Shown here piece by piece: positions 27,233-37,706 of a stretch of DNA of 64,000 nucleotides. How positions within the stretch are numbered: position 1 is the first letter of the stretch; each line of letters begins with the position of its first letter. The stretch lies in the NCBI RefSeq assembly GCF_000527035.1, contig NZ_AZUK01000001.1:930001-994000 (forward strand), in the 5' to 3' direction. Below the pieces are notes generated by a model. That model was not told the origin of the DNA, searched no databases, and worked only from the letters and a program-made list of their open reading frames with translations. Both the position numbers and the translations under genes were made by a program. The DNA is from Tolumonas lignilytica (GTDB lineage Bacteria > Pseudomonadota > Gammaproteobacteria > Enterobacterales > Aeromonadaceae).

Positions 27233-27715
27233 TCAGTCGAGTTTTTTCTGCCAGAACAGGGCTTGCCCTTGTGCCGGATCAAGCTCATAAGCTGCAAAAC
27301 CACTGCGCAGATAGGTATGCTGCGCGGTTTGATTCCCCGATAACACCTCCAGCGTTAACTTGCAGCAATCCTGTTCCCGGGCAATCTGCTCGATTTGCTG
27401 TAACAGAGCCCGAGCAATCCCCTGCCCACGAAAGGCTGGAGCAACGGCGAGATCATGGATGTTGATCAACGGCCGCCCGGCAAAGGTAGATACGGTTTTG
27501 AACGCATTCAGGAGTCCGACCGGTTTGCTGTTCTGATAAGCGATCAATGAAAGGGCTGCCGGACACTGCTGTAACGCAGCGGGTAATTGTAAACGACATG
27601 ATTCAGAGAGTGGCTCTGCCCCGCCCTGAGGATCTTGTGCATACAGATCCAGCAGAAGCAGCAGATCCGCCATCTGCAGCGGGTTTTGATAATCCACCGT
27701 AATAATTTTCAGCAT
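27233..27715 (-). CDS. GNAT family N-acetyltransferase
   Basis: A 160-aa acetyl-CoA-dependent transferase. Motif A of the GNAT fold is clear: DLAVAPAFRGQGIARALLQQIEQIA with the RGQGIA pyrophosphate loop, followed by LTLEVLSGNQTAQHTYLRSGF. The substrate cannot be inferred. It converges with modF, with only one base between the stop codons, so no terminator fits between them. Confidence 0.88.
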   Translation of the reverse strand: MLKIITVDYQNPLQMADLLLLLDLYAQDPQGGAEPLSESCRLQLPAALQQCPAALSLIAYQNSKPVGLLNAFKTVSTFAGRPLINIHDLAVAPAFRGQGIARALLQQIEQIAREQDCCKLTLEVLSGNQTAQHTYLRSGFAAYELDPAQGQALFWQKKLD

Positions 27716-27851
27716 AATTTTTCCTTTATATTTTTTATCTCAAACAATCTATAGACTTACGACGCTGACACAATTTGCTACACATTTCACATAAATTTGT
27801 GACCAGTAATATTTAGGTTGAATCTGCCAGAAGGCGATTTGGAGAGTTTTT

Positions 27852-28346
27852 ATGAAATACCGTCGGATCATATCGTTATTGATGGCCACTGCATTGTTAC
27901 CTCTGGCGCAGGCACAAGCCAGACCCCATTTTGATGGCCCCGGCTGGGGTGGTGACCATTGGGAACATGAAGAGCATCACCACGACCATGATCGTGGTTT
28001 CTACCCAGGCCCGGTTCGGGTGTATGGCCCGAGATATTATGAAGCGCCTCGTTATACCATCATGCCGCCCGGTTATAAAACCGTGATTGCTGCAGGAGTA
28101 ACCTATTTTGTCTTGAATGAACTGTGGTATCAGATGCATGGCGGAGTTTATGAACAAGTGCCAGCCCCAGCATCCAGCAATGTCACCATTATTAATAACG
28201 GCGCAACCACCACGACCATCGCCAATACCGGATCTGTCATGAATGTGGTTGATGTGAATGGTAGCCGCTATTACGTGCAGAATGGCCGTTATTACCGTCG
28301 AACCCCGGATGGCCAATATCTGGAAGTATCACCACCGAATTACTAA
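27852..28346 (+). CDS. Exported His-rich protein, DUF6515-like
   Basis: A 164-aa secreted protein with signal peptide MKYRRIISLLMATALLPLAQ ending near AQA. A His/Asp/Glu-rich stretch (WEHEEHHHDHDRG, about residues 40-52) could bind metal ions. A conserved core MPPGYKTVIAAGVTYFVLN and the ending RYYVQNGRYYRRTPDGQYL resemble the DUF6515 group of periplasmic proteins of unknown function. A GGAGAG site precedes the ATG. It stands alone between the acetyltransferase gene and a convergent chemoreceptor gene. Confidence 0.75.
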   Translation: MKYRRIISLLMATALLPLAQAQARPHFDGPGWGGDHWEHEEHHHDHDRGFYPGPVRVYGPRYYEAPRYTIMPPGYKTVIAAGVTYFVLNELWYQMHGGVYEQVPAPASSNVTIINNGATTTTIANTGSVMNVVDVNGSRYYVQNGRYYRRTPDGQYLEVSPPNY

Positions 28347-28354
28347 ACCACAAA

Positions 28355-28379
28355 GCAGTTTCATCAGGTCTGAAACTGC
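28355..28379. terminator. Hairpin between convergent His-rich protein and chemoreceptor genes
   Basis: GCAGTTTCA (28355-28363) pairs with TGAAACTGC (28371-28379) around 7 bases that contain the stop codon of the chemoreceptor. T-runs are weak on both strands, so it may be a weak bidirectional terminator or a transcript-end stabiliser. Confidence 0.45.
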
Positions 28380-29998
28380 ATGGTCACGTGGCGCAATTGA
28401 GCCGTCAATTGCGCCAATGATTGACTGGACTCTGCGGTTTGATTCGCCCCTTGAGCAATTACGCTGACAGAGGCATGGATAGTATCGATGTTCCTGTTCA
28501 AATCTTCTGCCACACTGTTTTGTTGTTCGGTCGCACTGGCGATTTGATTCGTCATATCCGCAATTGCTTGCACGGCTTGGGCAATTACCGCAATCCGATC
28601 CCCGGCTCGATGAGCTTCCTCCACACTGGTTTGAACGCGATGACCACTGCGCTGCATAGCCTGCACCGCCTCTTCACTGCGGTTTTGTAAATTACCGATG
28701 ATGTTGTGAATTTCCTGCGTGGATTGCTGTGTTCTTTGAGCCAGTGAACGTACCTCATCGGCCACTACCGCAAACCCGCGTCCTTGTTCACCGGCTCGTG
28801 CCGCTTCAATAGCCGCATTCAACGCGAGCAGGTTGGTCTGTTCTGCTATGCCGCGAATGACATCTAAGACCATGCTGATTTTGCTGCTATCTTCTGCCAG
28901 CGAGGTGATCAGTTGGGTGGTTTGCGCCACATCATCGGCGACCGACTGAATCGCGCTAATGGTACGCGTCACCACCTGCCCACCATCGAATGCTTCGGCT
29001 GCCGCATGTTGCGCCTCTTGCGCGGCATGCCCCGTACTGCGGGCCACTTCAGTGACCGTAGTGGTCATTTCATTCATGGCCGCCGCTAACGAGGTTAATT
29101 CCTGCTCCTGAGTGCCGATGCTGGACGCAGAAGTTCTAGCAACCTGTTTCCCCGTCTCAACCTGATCGCTCATGTGGTTCACCGTTTGGGCAACCTGAAC
29201 AATCAACCGTTGCAAGTTGTTTTGCATATCGGCAAACGCTTGCGCGAGGGTCCCAATTTCATCCCGATTGAAATGAGACAGGGACATGGGATTAGACAGA
29301 TCGCCCGAAGCAATACGTTTCGCTTGCTGTAACAGAGAATGCAGCGGTTTACGGATCTGCGCACCCACACCGAGCGCACTGAGCAGAACTAAAAATAAAG
29401 CCAGCGCAATCAGCACCGCAATTTGCCAGATCGAATGCTGAAATAGTGAAGTAGCAGCCTGCGAAGTCTCTACCGATTTCTGGTTGAGTGTTTGTTCCAG
29501 TACCGCTAAGGTCGCCTTTAGCTGCTGATACTGTGGTAACCCTTCTTCTGTGATCAAATCTTTGGCATCAGAGGTATTACCTTCATCCAGCATGGTCTGA
29601 AATTGCTGTTGCAATGCTTCATATTGGTGCCATTGGGCAAGGAGTTTCTGCTGCAATGCCTTTTCCTGAGGCAGCGTCAGCCATTGCGATGTCTCTTGGA
29701 ATATCGCCGCAATTTGTGTTTTGTATTGTTTTAACGCAGCCAGAAACTGTTGCTTTTCTTCACTGGTGCTGAATCCAGCCTGACGTAGCTGAATTTGACG
29801 AAAATCAGAAACCGTGACGTCCATCCGCAGAATGCTGATAAGGCCCGGTTCGACATTGCCCGTAACGTATTCGATTTGCGTATTTAAACGCTGCAATAAA
29901 TAGGTGCTGAAACTGCCAAGCCCCACCACCAGCAAACCAATGATGCCAAAGCTGACGCCCAACTTACGCCCAATCGATAAATGTCGAAATCCCCACAT
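28364..29998 (-). CDS. Methyl-accepting chemotaxis protein with four-helix-bundle sensor
   Basis: A 544-aa chemoreceptor starting [14 protein letters not shown]. The first membrane segment (about 12-35) is followed by a helical periplasmic domain of the 4HB type (about 36-190, [18 protein letters not shown]) and a second membrane segment (about 192-213). A HAMP domain and the signalling domain follow. The tip reads [20 protein letters not shown] then [13 protein letters not shown]. No C-terminal methylation-enzyme docking motif is visible. The ATG at 29998 fits the family start; an in-frame ATG 18 codons upstream would add a charged extension. It is monocistronic and unlike the Cache-type receptor at 14302. 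Confidence 0.92.
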   Translation of the reverse strand: MWGFRHLSIGRKLGVSFGIIGLLVVGLGSFSTYLLQRLNTQIEYVTGNVEPGLISILRMDVTVSDFRQIQLRQAGFSTSEEKQQFLAALKQYKTQIAAIFQETSQWLTLPQEKALQQKLLAQWHQYEALQQQFQTMLDEGNTSDAKDLITEEGLPQYQQLKATLAVLEQTLNQKSVETSQAATSLFQHSIWQIAVLIALALFLVLLSALGVGAQIRKPLHSLLQQAKRIASGDLSNPMSLSHFNRDEIGTLAQAFADMQNNLQRLIVQVAQTVNHMSDQVETGKQVARTSASSIGTQEQELTSLAAAMNEMTTTVTEVARSTGHAAQEAQHAAAEAFDGGQVVTRTISAIQSVADDVAQTTQLITSLAEDSSKISMVLDVIRGIAEQTNLLALNAAIEAARAGEQGRGFAVVADEVRSLAQRTQQSTQEIHNIIGNLQNRSEEAVQAMQRSGHRVQTSVEEAHRAGDRIAVIAQAVQAIADMTNQIASATEQQNSVAEDLNRNIDTIHASVSVIAQGANQTAESSQSLAQLTAQLRHVTMQFQT

Positions 29999-30080
29999 AC
30001 TGACCCCATACTCCCTTTTGCGTTCTGAATGAATACGCAAAAAAAGTGCCAAACTGAGGTCAAGTTAGAAGATCCTGCTG

Positions 30081-30680
30081 TTATTGTGCCCAGCGAGGGG
30101 CGATTGTTTGCTGAATTTGTAAGTGATCCAGAATTCTGGCGACCATAAAATTCACCAGCTCATCGATCGTCGTCGGTTTATGATAAAACCCCGGCGAGGC
30201 CGGTAAGAGCGTTGCCCCCAGCTGCGTCAGTTTCAGCATATTTTCCAAATGGATGGCGGAATAAGGCGTTTCTCGCGGAACCAGAAGCAAATGTCCGCGC
30301 TCTTTCAATACCACATCGGCTGCCCGTTCAATCAGGTTGTCTGACATGCCATGAGCAATGGCTGCCAGAGTGCCCATGGAACAGGGGCAAATCACCATCT
30401 GTTTCGGCGCGGCTGACCCGGAAGCTACCGGAGAAAACCAATCTTCCTTCCCATACACCCGCAACTGCTGTTCATCGCAGCCATAATGTTGGATCAGGAA
30501 CTGCTGACAAGCCTGCGGCTCTGCAGGCCACGTCAGCTCAAGTTCGGTTGCCAACACTACATTGGCCGCGGAAGAAAGCAGCAAATGCACCTGACAGCCA
30601 GCCTGAAGTAATTGTTCCAGCAGACGAACACCGTAAATGGCACCTGACGCACCCGTGATCGCCAATGTGATCGCCCGCAT
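30081..30680 (-). CDS. ubiX: Flavin prenyltransferase UbiX
   Basis: It joins a dimethylallyl group to FMN to make the prenylated flavin used by the UbiD decarboxylase in ubiquinone synthesis. The 199-aa protein has the FMN-binding start [40 protein letters not shown] and the family motif [20 protein letters not shown]. It lies 6 bp after mpl, so the two are cotranscribed, a frequent arrangement in gammaproteobacteria. Confidence 0.95.
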   Translation of the reverse strand: MRAITLAITGASGAIYGVRLLEQLLQAGCQVHLLLSSAANVVLATELELTWPAEPQACQQFLIQHYGCDEQQLRVYGKEDWFSPVASGSAAPKQMVICPCSMGTLAAIAHGMSDNLIERAADVVLKERGHLLLVPRETPYSAIHLENMLKLTQLGATLLPASPGFYHKPTTIDELVNFMVARILDHLQIQQTIAPRWAQ

Positions 30681-30686
30681 GGTGGA

Positions 30687-32057
30687 TTACTCCTGTGTAT
30701 GTTGTTGCGTTAGTTTAGCCAATAATTTGCCATGTATGCCTTCAAAGCCACCGTTACTCATCACCAGAATGTGATCGCCTGGTTTGGCCTCGGCGACCAA
30801 CATGTCGACCAGATGATTGATATCATGCTGTACTGTTGTCGGGATCGGCGACTTCGTGGCCAGTTGGTGAATATCCCAACCCAGCCCGGTTGGGGCAAAC
30901 AGATAGGCTTTATCTGCCTGCACCAGACTCTTGATCAGTTCGCTTTGATGCACGCCCATTTTCATGGTGTTGGATCGTGGCTCCAGCACGGCCAGAATGC
31001 GAGCCGTACCCACTTTGGCACGCAGACCTGCGATGGTCGTTGCAATCGCTGTCGGATGGTGCGCAAAGTCATCATAGACCTTGATATTGGCGATATCGCC
31101 ACGCAGTTCCATACGACGTTTCGGCATCACAAACGCATTCAGGGCAGCAATACCATCCTGCACACGGACACCCGCATGCCGTGCGGCTGCGATTGCCATC
31201 AGACCATTGTGCACATTGTGACGACCGAGTCCGCTCCAGTGCACCTCACCCAGGCTCTCGCCATTGAGGATGACGTCAAATGCCGAACCATCTTCTTTCA
31301 GTAACTTCGCCTTCCAGTTCGCGCCGTCACCTTCCACCAGTTCGACTTCCGTCCAGCATCCCATGGTACGCACTTCAGCCAGCGCCGGATCATGTGCCGG
31401 CATCAGGATGCGACCATTACCCGGCACGGTACGTACCAGATGATGGAACTGGCGTTGAATCGCTGCCAGATCGGGGAAGATATCCGCATGATCGTATTCG
31501 AGGTTGTTCATGATCAACGTGCGCGGGCGGTAATGAACAAACTTGGAGCGTTTATCAAAAAAGGCACAGTCATATTCATCGGCTTCGATGACAAAGAACG
31601 GCGCCTTGCCGAGACGCGCAGAGAACGGGAAATTACCCGGAACCCCTCCGATCAGGAACCCCGGCTCCAGCCCGGCATGTTCCAGAATCCACGCCACCAT
31701 GCTCGAAGTTGTGGTTTTACCATGTGTACCGGCCACACCGATAACCCAGCGCTGCTGCAATACATTATCGCGCAGCCATTCCGGACCCGAGGTATAAGGT
31801 AGGTTGCGGTCCAGCACATATTCCACACAAGGATTACCACGGCTCATGGCATTACCAATGATCACCATATCCGGTGCCGGATCGAGTTGTGCGGGATCAT
31901 AGCCCTGAACCAGAGAGATCCCCTGCTCTTCCAATTGTGTACTCATCGGCGGATAAACATTGAGATCAGAGCCTGTTACTTCATGGCCCATCTGTTTTGC
32001 CAGCACTGCAATGCCACCCATAAAAGTGCCGCAGATGCCCAGAATGTGAATATGCAT
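30687..32057 (-). CDS. mpl: Murein tripeptide ligase Mpl
   Basis: UDP-N-acetylmuramate:L-alanyl-gamma-D-glutamyl-meso-diaminopimelate ligase, which reuses tripeptide from old peptidoglycan. The 456-aa protein (457 in E. coli) opens with MHIHILGICGTFMGGIAVLA. It has the Mur-ligase P-loop GVAGTHGKTTTSSMVAWILE near residue 110, IEADEYDCAFFDKRSKF and the C-terminal VYDDFAHHPTAIATTIAGLR. It leads the mpl-ubiX pair and is divergent from ppa. Confidence 0.96.
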   Translation of the reverse strand: MHIHILGICGTFMGGIAVLAKQMGHEVTGSDLNVYPPMSTQLEEQGISLVQGYDPAQLDPAPDMVIIGNAMSRGNPCVEYVLDRNLPYTSGPEWLRDNVLQQRWVIGVAGTHGKTTTSSMVAWILEHAGLEPGFLIGGVPGNFPFSARLGKAPFFVIEADEYDCAFFDKRSKFVHYRPRTLIMNNLEYDHADIFPDLAAIQRQFHHLVRTVPGNGRILMPAHDPALAEVRTMGCWTEVELVEGDGANWKAKLLKEDGSAFDVILNGESLGEVHWSGLGRHNVHNGLMAIAAARHAGVRVQDGIAALNAFVMPKRRMELRGDIANIKVYDDFAHHPTAIATTIAGLRAKVGTARILAVLEPRSNTMKMGVHQSELIKSLVQADKAYLFAPTGLGWDIHQLATKSPIPTTVQHDINHLVDMLVAEAKPGDHILVMSNGGFEGIHGKLLAKLTQQHTQE

Positions 32058-32165
32058 ATCGGTTTACCCGAATTAATGAAAACTAAAACGCTGATTCTAA
32101 TGAAGCAATGCACTTTGTGCCATCACTCTGCAGTGCTGGTTGGTAGCGATTTATTGCCGCATCGC

Positions 32166-32171
32166 TATAAT
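32166..32171 (+). promoter_or_regulatory. -10 element of the ppa promoter
   Basis: A consensus TATAAT 43 bp before the ppa start codon. No good -35 hexamer is found at 16-18 bp; TTGGTA (32140-32145) is 20 bp away. Confidence 0.45.
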
Positions 32172-32213
32172 AAGGGCTCTGCAACCTACTATTACTTTTA
32201 AAAGGGAAACGCC

Positions 32214-32747
32214 ATGAGCTTGAATTTGGTTCCTGCTGGAAAAGAGCTGCCGGAAGATATTTATGTAGTTATTGAAATTCCGCAGAATGCTGATCCAATC
32301 AAATATGAAATCGACAAAGCATCAGGTGCTGTATTTGTAGACCGTTTCATGGCGACTCCAATGTTCTACCCATGCAACTACGGTTACATCAACAACACCC
32401 TGTCTCTGGATGGTGATCCAGTTGACGTGTTGGTTCCAACACCCTATCCGCTGGTTCCTGGTTCTGTGATCCGCTGCCGTCCGGTTGGCGTGCTGAAAAT
32501 GAGCGACGAAGCCGGTCAGGATGCCAAACTGGTTGCGGTGCCACACACCAAACTGACTAAACTGTATGATCACATCACTGACGTGCATGAACTGCCTGAA
32601 CTGCTGAAAGGCCAGATCAAACACTTCTTCGAGCGTTATAAAGAACTGGAACACGGTAAATGGGTTAAAGTGGAAGGCTGGGGCGACAAAGCTGAAGCTA
32701 TCGCTGAAATCGAAGCGTCTCTTGTTCGTTACGAAGAAAGCAAATAA
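32214..32747 (+). CDS. ppa: Inorganic pyrophosphatase
   Basis: A soluble family I pyrophosphatase that hydrolyses pyrophosphate to drive biosynthesis. The 177-aa product (176 in E. coli) has the metal-binding signature [15 protein letters not shown] and the family segments [20 protein letters not shown] and [24 protein letters not shown] precedes the ATG. It is monocistronic, with a strong terminator directly after it. Confidence 0.97.
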   Translation: MSLNLVPAGKELPEDIYVVIEIPQNADPIKYEIDKASGAVFVDRFMATPMFYPCNYGYINNTLSLDGDPVDVLVPTPYPLVPGSVIRCRPVGVLKMSDEAGQDAKLVAVPHTKLTKLYDHITDVHELPELLKGQIKHFFERYKELEHGKWVKVEGWGDKAEAIAEIEASLVRYEESK

Positions 32748-32757
32748 TTGTTACAAC

Positions 32758-32787
32758 AAAAAAGCCATGCAATGCATGGCTTTTTTG
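32758..32787 (+). terminator. Intrinsic terminator after ppa
   Basis: AAAAAAGCCATGC pairs with GCATGGCTTTTTT around a three-base loop, then a T-run. The symmetric A and T runs could let it act in both directions, so it may also serve the small minus-strand ORF. Confidence 0.88.
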
Positions 32788-32826
32788 TCTCAGGATCTGC
32801 AGACCCTTTGTGATTATCGTGTGTTG

Positions 32827-32925
32827 TTACGAATACAGATAAACTGCCAACCCAATTACCAGTGCAATGTACACCAACAGTAAAACGAATAACTTGGTTC
32901 TCGGCATCTTATTGTCATTTTTCAT
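32827..32925 (-). CDS. 32-aa small membrane protein
   Basis: A short frame in an otherwise empty 331-bp gap. It encodes a positively charged start (MKNDNKMPRTK) and one strongly hydrophobic helix (LFVLLLVYIALVIGLAVYLY). This is the pattern of a bacterial single-pass small protein. AGGA lies about 10 bases before the ATG, and the bidirectional ppa terminator lies beyond its stop. I do not recognise the family. Conservation of this frame in relatives would settle whether it is real. Confidence 0.55.
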   Translation of the reverse strand: MKNDNKMPRTKLFVLLLVYIALVIGLAVYLYS

Positions 32926-33078
32926 TATGCTACATCCTCGCAGACCTCGCGTCTGGTCTACCGCTTAACAATAGCATAACAATTTTGTTAACTCTATCTG
33001 TACAACTAATAGACTATGGTTAATTCCTGATCTGATTCACAGCTTACTCACGTCGTTTCAGCAAGACATCGGCACTTG

Positions 33079-33675
33079 TTAATACAACAGGCTGCGTGAT
33101 TGCAATTGTGCTAACAATTCAGCAACGACCTCATCCACTGTGCGACCATGATTATGAATATGTACTTCAGGGTTTTCCGGTGCTTCATACGGATCAGAGA
33201 TCCCGGTGAAATTTTTGATTTCTCCGGCGCGGGCTTTTTTATACAAGCCTTTCGGATCGCGTTGTTCACACTCGGCCAGTGGTGTATCGACAAAGACTTC
33301 GACGAATTCACCCTGCGGGAATAATCCGCGGATCGCATCACGATCGGCCCGGTACGGCGAAACAAAGGCTGCCAGCACGACCAGACCTGCATCAACCATC
33401 AGCTTGGCAGCTTCACCGACACGACGCAGATTTTCCTGACGATCTTCCGTTGAAAAACCCAAACCTTTGCACAGCCCATGACGCACGTTGTCACCATCCA
33501 GCAGATAGGTATGCACCCCCCGACGGAAAAGTTCCTGCTCTAACGCCCCCGCAACGGTCGATTTACCGGAACCCGATAAGCCGGTAAACCACAGCAGAAA
33601 GGCCTTATGCCCTTTTTGTTCAGCCCGAGCGGCTTTATCAATGGCATGCTCATGCCAGACGATGTCTTTACTCAT
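33079..33675 (-). CDS. cysC: Adenylylsulfate kinase
   Basis: It phosphorylates APS to PAPS in assimilatory sulfate reduction. The 198-aa protein has the P-loop [20 protein letters not shown] near residue 30, [16 protein letters not shown] and the [10 protein letters not shown] segment. It is the last gene of cysG-cysD-cysN-cysC, 57 bp after cysN; a 10-bp-stem hairpin lies in that gap. Confidence 0.97.
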   Translation of the reverse strand: MSKDIVWHEHAIDKAARAEQKGHKAFLLWFTGLSGSGKSTVAGALEQELFRRGVHTYLLDGDNVRHGLCKGLGFSTEDRQENLRRVGEAAKLMVDAGLVVLAAFVSPYRADRDAIRGLFPQGEFVEVFVDTPLAECEQRDPKGLYKKARAGEIKNFTGISDPYEAPENPEVHIHNHGRTVDEVVAELLAQLQSRSLLY

Positions 33676-33698
33676 TTAAAATAGATCCTGAAAAGCAA

Positions 33699-33722
33699 AG
33701 AGGTAACCCGCCGGTTACCTCT
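33699..33722 (-). terminator. Hairpin between cysN and cysC
   Basis: AGAGGTAACC (33699-33708) pairs with GGTTACCTCT (33713-33722) with a 4-base loop. On the transcribed strand it is followed by a T-rich TTTGCTTTT. It could lower or separate cysC expression by partial termination, or protect the upstream message. Confidence 0.55.
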
Positions 33723-33732
33723 GATAAACCAA

Positions 33733-35148
33733 TTACAGTTTGCTGATATCCAGCGCCTGCCAGTGTGGAAAATGTTTACGCACCAGCGCATTCAATTCCA
33801 CTTCAAATTCACTGAATTGCGTCTTGGTGGTCTTATCTGCCAGCGCTTCCACCACCATACCAGCCCCGATGGTCACGTTACTCAGACGGTCAATCACGAT
33901 GAAACTGCCGGTGTCCCGCACTTTATCGTAAGGATCAACGCCGACCTGATTAGTCAGAGACAATTCCAGCAGACCAATTTCATTCAGTTTCAGCTCGGTC
34001 GCTTCATGCTGCTCCAGTGTATTCACATCAATCCGGTGACGAATGGCATCAACATGCCCACGCGTCTTGCGGGTCGCCAGTTTGATATCGTACTGACGAT
34101 GTGGCTGTAACGGTTCTTCCGTCATCCACACCACATGAGCCAGCACACGCTGCGTGATCTGGGTATCCGCATCCGGTGCCACCAGCAGATCGCCGCGGCT
34201 GATATCAATTTCATCTTCCAGTGTCAGCGTTACCGCTTCGCCCGGCAGTGCATAATCAAGATCGCCATCAAAGGTCACAATGCGTTTGACCTTGCTCTCT
34301 TTACCTGACGGCAATACTTTGACCACATCACCGGGTTTGATCACGCCGGCTGCAACTGTGCCCATGTAACCACGGAAATCCAGATTTGGACGCGACACCA
34401 ATTGAACTGGCATGCGGAACGGCAGATCGACGTTGCGGGTCCCGACTTCGGCATTTTCCAGCAAAGTCAGCAGCGGCTCGCCGTCATACCACGGTGTTTG
34501 CTCGCTCTTGCTGACCAGATTGTCACCGTCCAGCGCAGAAATCGGTACGACTTTGATGTCGATCTTCGGCAAACCGGCCGCAAATTCCAGATACTCTTTT
34601 TTGATATCGTTGAAGACCTTTTCATCGAAATTCAGCAGATCCATCTTGTTCACCGCAACGATGAACTGGCGGATCCCCAGCAGGCTGGCAATGAAGCTGT
34701 GACGACGGGTCTGTTCCAGCACGCCACGACGCGCATCGATCAGGATGATCGCCAGATCACAGGTAGACGCTCCGGTTGCCATATTGCGGGTGTACTGCTC
34801 ATGGCCCGGTGTATCGGCGATGATGAACTTACGTTTGGCCGTCGAGAAATAGCGGTAAGCCACATCAATGGTGATGCCCTGTTCACGTTCGGCCTGCAGA
34901 CCATCGACCAGCAGCGCGAAATCCAGTTTTTCACCGGTGGTGCCGATCTTCTGGCTTTCTGATTTCAGTGTGTTCAGGTGATCTTCATACACCTGACGAG
35001 AATCATGCAGCAGACGACCAATCAGCGTACTTTTACCATCGTCCACACTACCGCAAGTCAGAAAACGCAGCAGGCTCTTGTGTTGCTGCTTTTTCAGGTA
35101 GGCTTCGATACCTTCTTCTTTGATTTCGTCGGCAATCGTTGTATTCAT
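33733..35148 (-). CDS. cysN: Sulfate adenylyltransferase large subunit (GTPase)
   Basis: The GTPase subunit that drives ATP sulfurylase. The 471-aa protein has an EF-Tu-like GTP domain: P-loop [20 protein letters not shown] near residue 32, [14 protein letters not shown] and VNKMD. Two beta-barrel domains follow. It ends with [13 protein letters not shown], typical of CysN without a fused kinase. It lies between cysD and cysC with 38 and 57 bp gaps. Confidence 0.97.
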   Translation of the reverse strand: MNTTIADEIKEEGIEAYLKKQQHKSLLRFLTCGSVDDGKSTLIGRLLHDSRQVYEDHLNTLKSESQKIGTTGEKLDFALLVDGLQAEREQGITIDVAYRYFSTAKRKFIIADTPGHEQYTRNMATGASTCDLAIILIDARRGVLEQTRRHSFIASLLGIRQFIVAVNKMDLLNFDEKVFNDIKKEYLEFAAGLPKIDIKVVPISALDGDNLVSKSEQTPWYDGEPLLTLLENAEVGTRNVDLPFRMPVQLVSRPNLDFRGYMGTVAAGVIKPGDVVKVLPSGKESKVKRIVTFDGDLDYALPGEAVTLTLEDEIDISRGDLLVAPDADTQITQRVLAHVVWMTEEPLQPHRQYDIKLATRKTRGHVDAIRHRIDVNTLEQHEATELKLNEIGLLELSLTNQVGVDPYDKVRDTGSFIVIDRLSNVTIGAGMVVEALADKTTKTQFSEFEVELNALVRKHFPHWQALDISKL

Positions 35149-35186
35149 TGTTCTGTTCCTTAATCCGTTTCTGTAACCCGCAAACC

Positions 35187-36101
35187 TTAGAAATAACCCT
35201 GACGCTTTTTCAGCTCCATCGAGCCGGCCTGATCGCTGTCAATCAAGCGTCCTTGCCGTTCACTGGTGGTCGACACCAGCATCTCTTCGATGATTTCCGG
35301 CAGGGTTGAGGCTTCTGAATCGATAGCCCCGGTCAGTGGGTAACAACCCAACGTGCGGAAACGCACGGATTCCAGTTGCGGCTCTTCACCCGGATTAAGC
35401 GGCATACGCTCATCATCCACCATGATCTTCACGCCATCACGCTCAACCACCGGCCGCTTGGCTGCGAAGTACAGTGGAACGATTTCAATGTTTTCCAGAT
35501 AGATGTATTGCCAGATATCCAGTTCGGTCCAGTTAGACAGCGGGAACACGCGAATGCTTTCGCCTTTGTTCACCTGACCGTTATACAGACGCCACAGTTC
35601 CGGACGCTGGTTTTTCGGATCCCACGCATGGTTCTTGTCACGGAAGGAATAGACACGTTCTTTGGCACGCGATTTCTCTTCGTCGCGACGCGCACCACCG
35701 AAAGCCGCATCAAAACCGTATTGGTTCAGTGCCTGTTTCAGCCCTTCGGTTTTCCAGATGTCCGTGTGCTTGGAGCTACCATGTTCAAATGGGTTGATGT
35801 TCATCGCCAAGCCGTCTGGATTCTGATGTACCAGCAGTTCCAGACCGTATTTCTTCACGGTCTCATCACGAAACTTGATCATTTCGCGGAATTTCCAAGT
35901 GGTATCAACATGCAGCAACGGGAATGGCAGTGTGCCCGGATAGAAGGCTTTACGCGCCAGATGCAACATGACTGAAGAATCTTTACCAATGGAGTAGAGC
36001 ATGACCGGATTCTGAAACTCGGCCGCCACTTCACGGATGATATGGATGCTTTCCGCTTCCAACTGCTTCAAATGGGTTAATCGTGCGGTGTCCAGTTGCA
36101 T
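35187..36101 (-). CDS. cysD: Sulfate adenylyltransferase small subunit
   Basis: The catalytic ATP-pyrophosphatase-fold subunit that forms APS from ATP and sulfate. The 304-aa product has the PP-loop [20 protein letters not shown] near residue 35, [20 protein letters not shown] and the C-terminal [19 protein letters not shown]. It is 49 bp after cysG and 39 bp before cysN. Confidence 0.97.
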   Translation of the reverse strand: MQLDTARLTHLKQLEAESIHIIREVAAEFQNPVMLYSIGKDSSVMLHLARKAFYPGTLPFPLLHVDTTWKFREMIKFRDETVKKYGLELLVHQNPDGLAMNINPFEHGSSKHTDIWKTEGLKQALNQYGFDAAFGGARRDEEKSRAKERVYSFRDKNHAWDPKNQRPELWRLYNGQVNKGESIRVFPLSNWTELDIWQYIYLENIEIVPLYFAAKRPVVERDGVKIMVDDERMPLNPGEEPQLESVRFRTLGCYPLTGAIDSEASTLPEIIEEMLVSTTSERQGRLIDSDQAGSMELKKRQGYF

Positions 36102-36149
36102 ATGCTTACTACTCCTGTTTACGCCCTTGCCTGACTATGCAGACAGTGA

Positions 36150-37556
36150 TCAGGCAAGATTGATCAAATGTTCTTTGCCGGAGGCGATATCACCACCAAA
36201 CCAGCTTAATGTATCGGCCAGTGCAGCCACTTCGCCGATCACGATCAGTGACGGGCTTTGTGCGCCTTTAGCCAGCTCAGGTAATTCTTGTAACGTGCCG
36301 CGTAACACCCGTTGTTTCACGGTAGTACCACGCTCAATCAGTGCCACCGGTGTTTCCGGCCGACGGCCATGCGCAATCAGGCGTTCCGTGATAGTTGGTG
36401 ATCCAATCAGCCCCATATAAATCACCAGCGTTTGGTTACTGGCGGCCAGTGCTGCCCAATCCGGCTCTTCACCATCTTGTTTGCAATGCCCGGTGATAAA
36501 GACCGCACTCTGCGCACTGTCACGGTGTGTTAGCGGAATACCGGCATACGCCGTTGCCCCTGCTGCCGCAGTGATGCCCGGTACCACTGAATACGGGATA
36601 CCTTCGGCACGCGCTGCCTGCAGCTCTTCGGCACCACGCCCGAACATAAACGGATCGCCACCTTTGAGACGCACGACACGTTTGCCCGCACGGGCATGGC
36701 TTAATAACAATTCATTGATTTCATGCTGTGGAACACTGTGTGCGCCGGCTTTCTTACCGACACTGATGCGCTCGGCATCACGGCGTACCAGATTCATCAC
36801 TTCCGGCGAAACCAGTTGGTCATACAGCACCACTTCCGCCTGCTGGATCTGCTGTAACCCCTTCAGCGTCAGCAAACCGGCATCACCGGGGCCGGCACCG
36901 ACCAGTACAATTTCACCACCGGCATAATCTTCGGCATCCAGTTGCTGTGCCATCCACTGTTCCGCCGCTTCGTGCTGCTCAGTTTCCAGCAGGGTGGCCA
37001 GTTGTGGTGAGGCGAAGGCCTTTTCCCAGAAACGACGACGTGAGGTGATGTCGTTCAGTTTCTGTTTGATCTTGTTCCGCCATTCACCGGAAAGCTCAGC
37101 CAGGGCGCCCAAATGTTTTGGTAATAACGCCTCTAACCGCTCACGCAGCATACGCACCAGCACCGGCGCCTTACCGCCACTGGATACCGCCACCATGATT
37201 GGCGAGCGATCAATAATCGATGGGAAGATGAAGCTGGAACGCGCCGGATCATCCACCACATTAACCCAGATGTTGGCCGCATCCGCTGCTGCCGCAACTT
37301 CCGCATTGACCTCTTCATCATCGGTTGCCGCCACTACCAGCATCTGGTTATGCAAATACTCAGGATTGAATCGAGCCGGAACATAAGTGTGTCCGACCAG
37401 TAATTCGGTCAGTTCTTCGTGTAAAGAAGGTGCCACCACCGTCAGTCTCGCACCGGCATCCAGCAGCAAACGCGCTTTCCGCAGTGCAATATCACCACCA
37501 CCGACCAGTAATACGGCGCGATGATTTAATCTGGCAAACAGCGGTAGATAATCCAT
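36150..37556 (-). CDS. cysG: Siroheme synthase (trifunctional)
   Basis: It makes siroheme, the cofactor of sulfite and nitrite reductases. The N-terminal half is the dehydrogenase/ferrochelatase (VLLVGGGDIALRKARLLLDA; FIFPSIIDRSPIMVAVSSGG). The C-terminal half is the uroporphyrinogen III methyltransferase (IVLVGAGPGDAGLLTLKGLQ; RLKGGDPFMFGRGAEEL; VVPGITAAAGATAYAGIPLT). Length is 468 aa against 457 in E. coli. It leads the cysGDNC unit; the AT-rich 150 bp upstream is the likely place for its promoter and CysB sites, but I could not define a CysB motif. Confidence 0.96.
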   Translation of the reverse strand: MDYLPLFARLNHRAVLLVGGGDIALRKARLLLDAGARLTVVAPSLHEELTELLVGHTYVPARFNPEYLHNQMLVVAATDDEEVNAEVAAAADAANIWVNVVDDPARSSFIFPSIIDRSPIMVAVSSGGKAPVLVRMLRERLEALLPKHLGALAELSGEWRNKIKQKLNDITSRRRFWEKAFASPQLATLLETEQHEAAEQWMAQQLDAEDYAGGEIVLVGAGPGDAGLLTLKGLQQIQQAEVVLYDQLVSPEVMNLVRRDAERISVGKKAGAHSVPQHEINELLLSHARAGKRVVRLKGGDPFMFGRGAEELQAARAEGIPYSVVPGITAAAGATAYAGIPLTHRDSAQSAVFITGHCKQDGEEPDWAALAASNQTLVIYMGLIGSPTITERLIAHGRRPETPVALIERGTTVKQRVLRGTLQELPELAKGAQSPSLIVIGEVAALADTLSWFGGDIASGKEHLINLA

Positions 37557-37706
37557 GATGGCTCCTTCTATTTCTGGAATACGAATATAGAGATGTAATT
37601 GATAGATGTAAAATACTAAAAATGCACTTTCTATAGCTAAAAAGTAATATGCTTATCCGGTTTTTAGATAAAGAGTGCGAGGTGATATTTTGAATGATGA
37701 TTTTGC

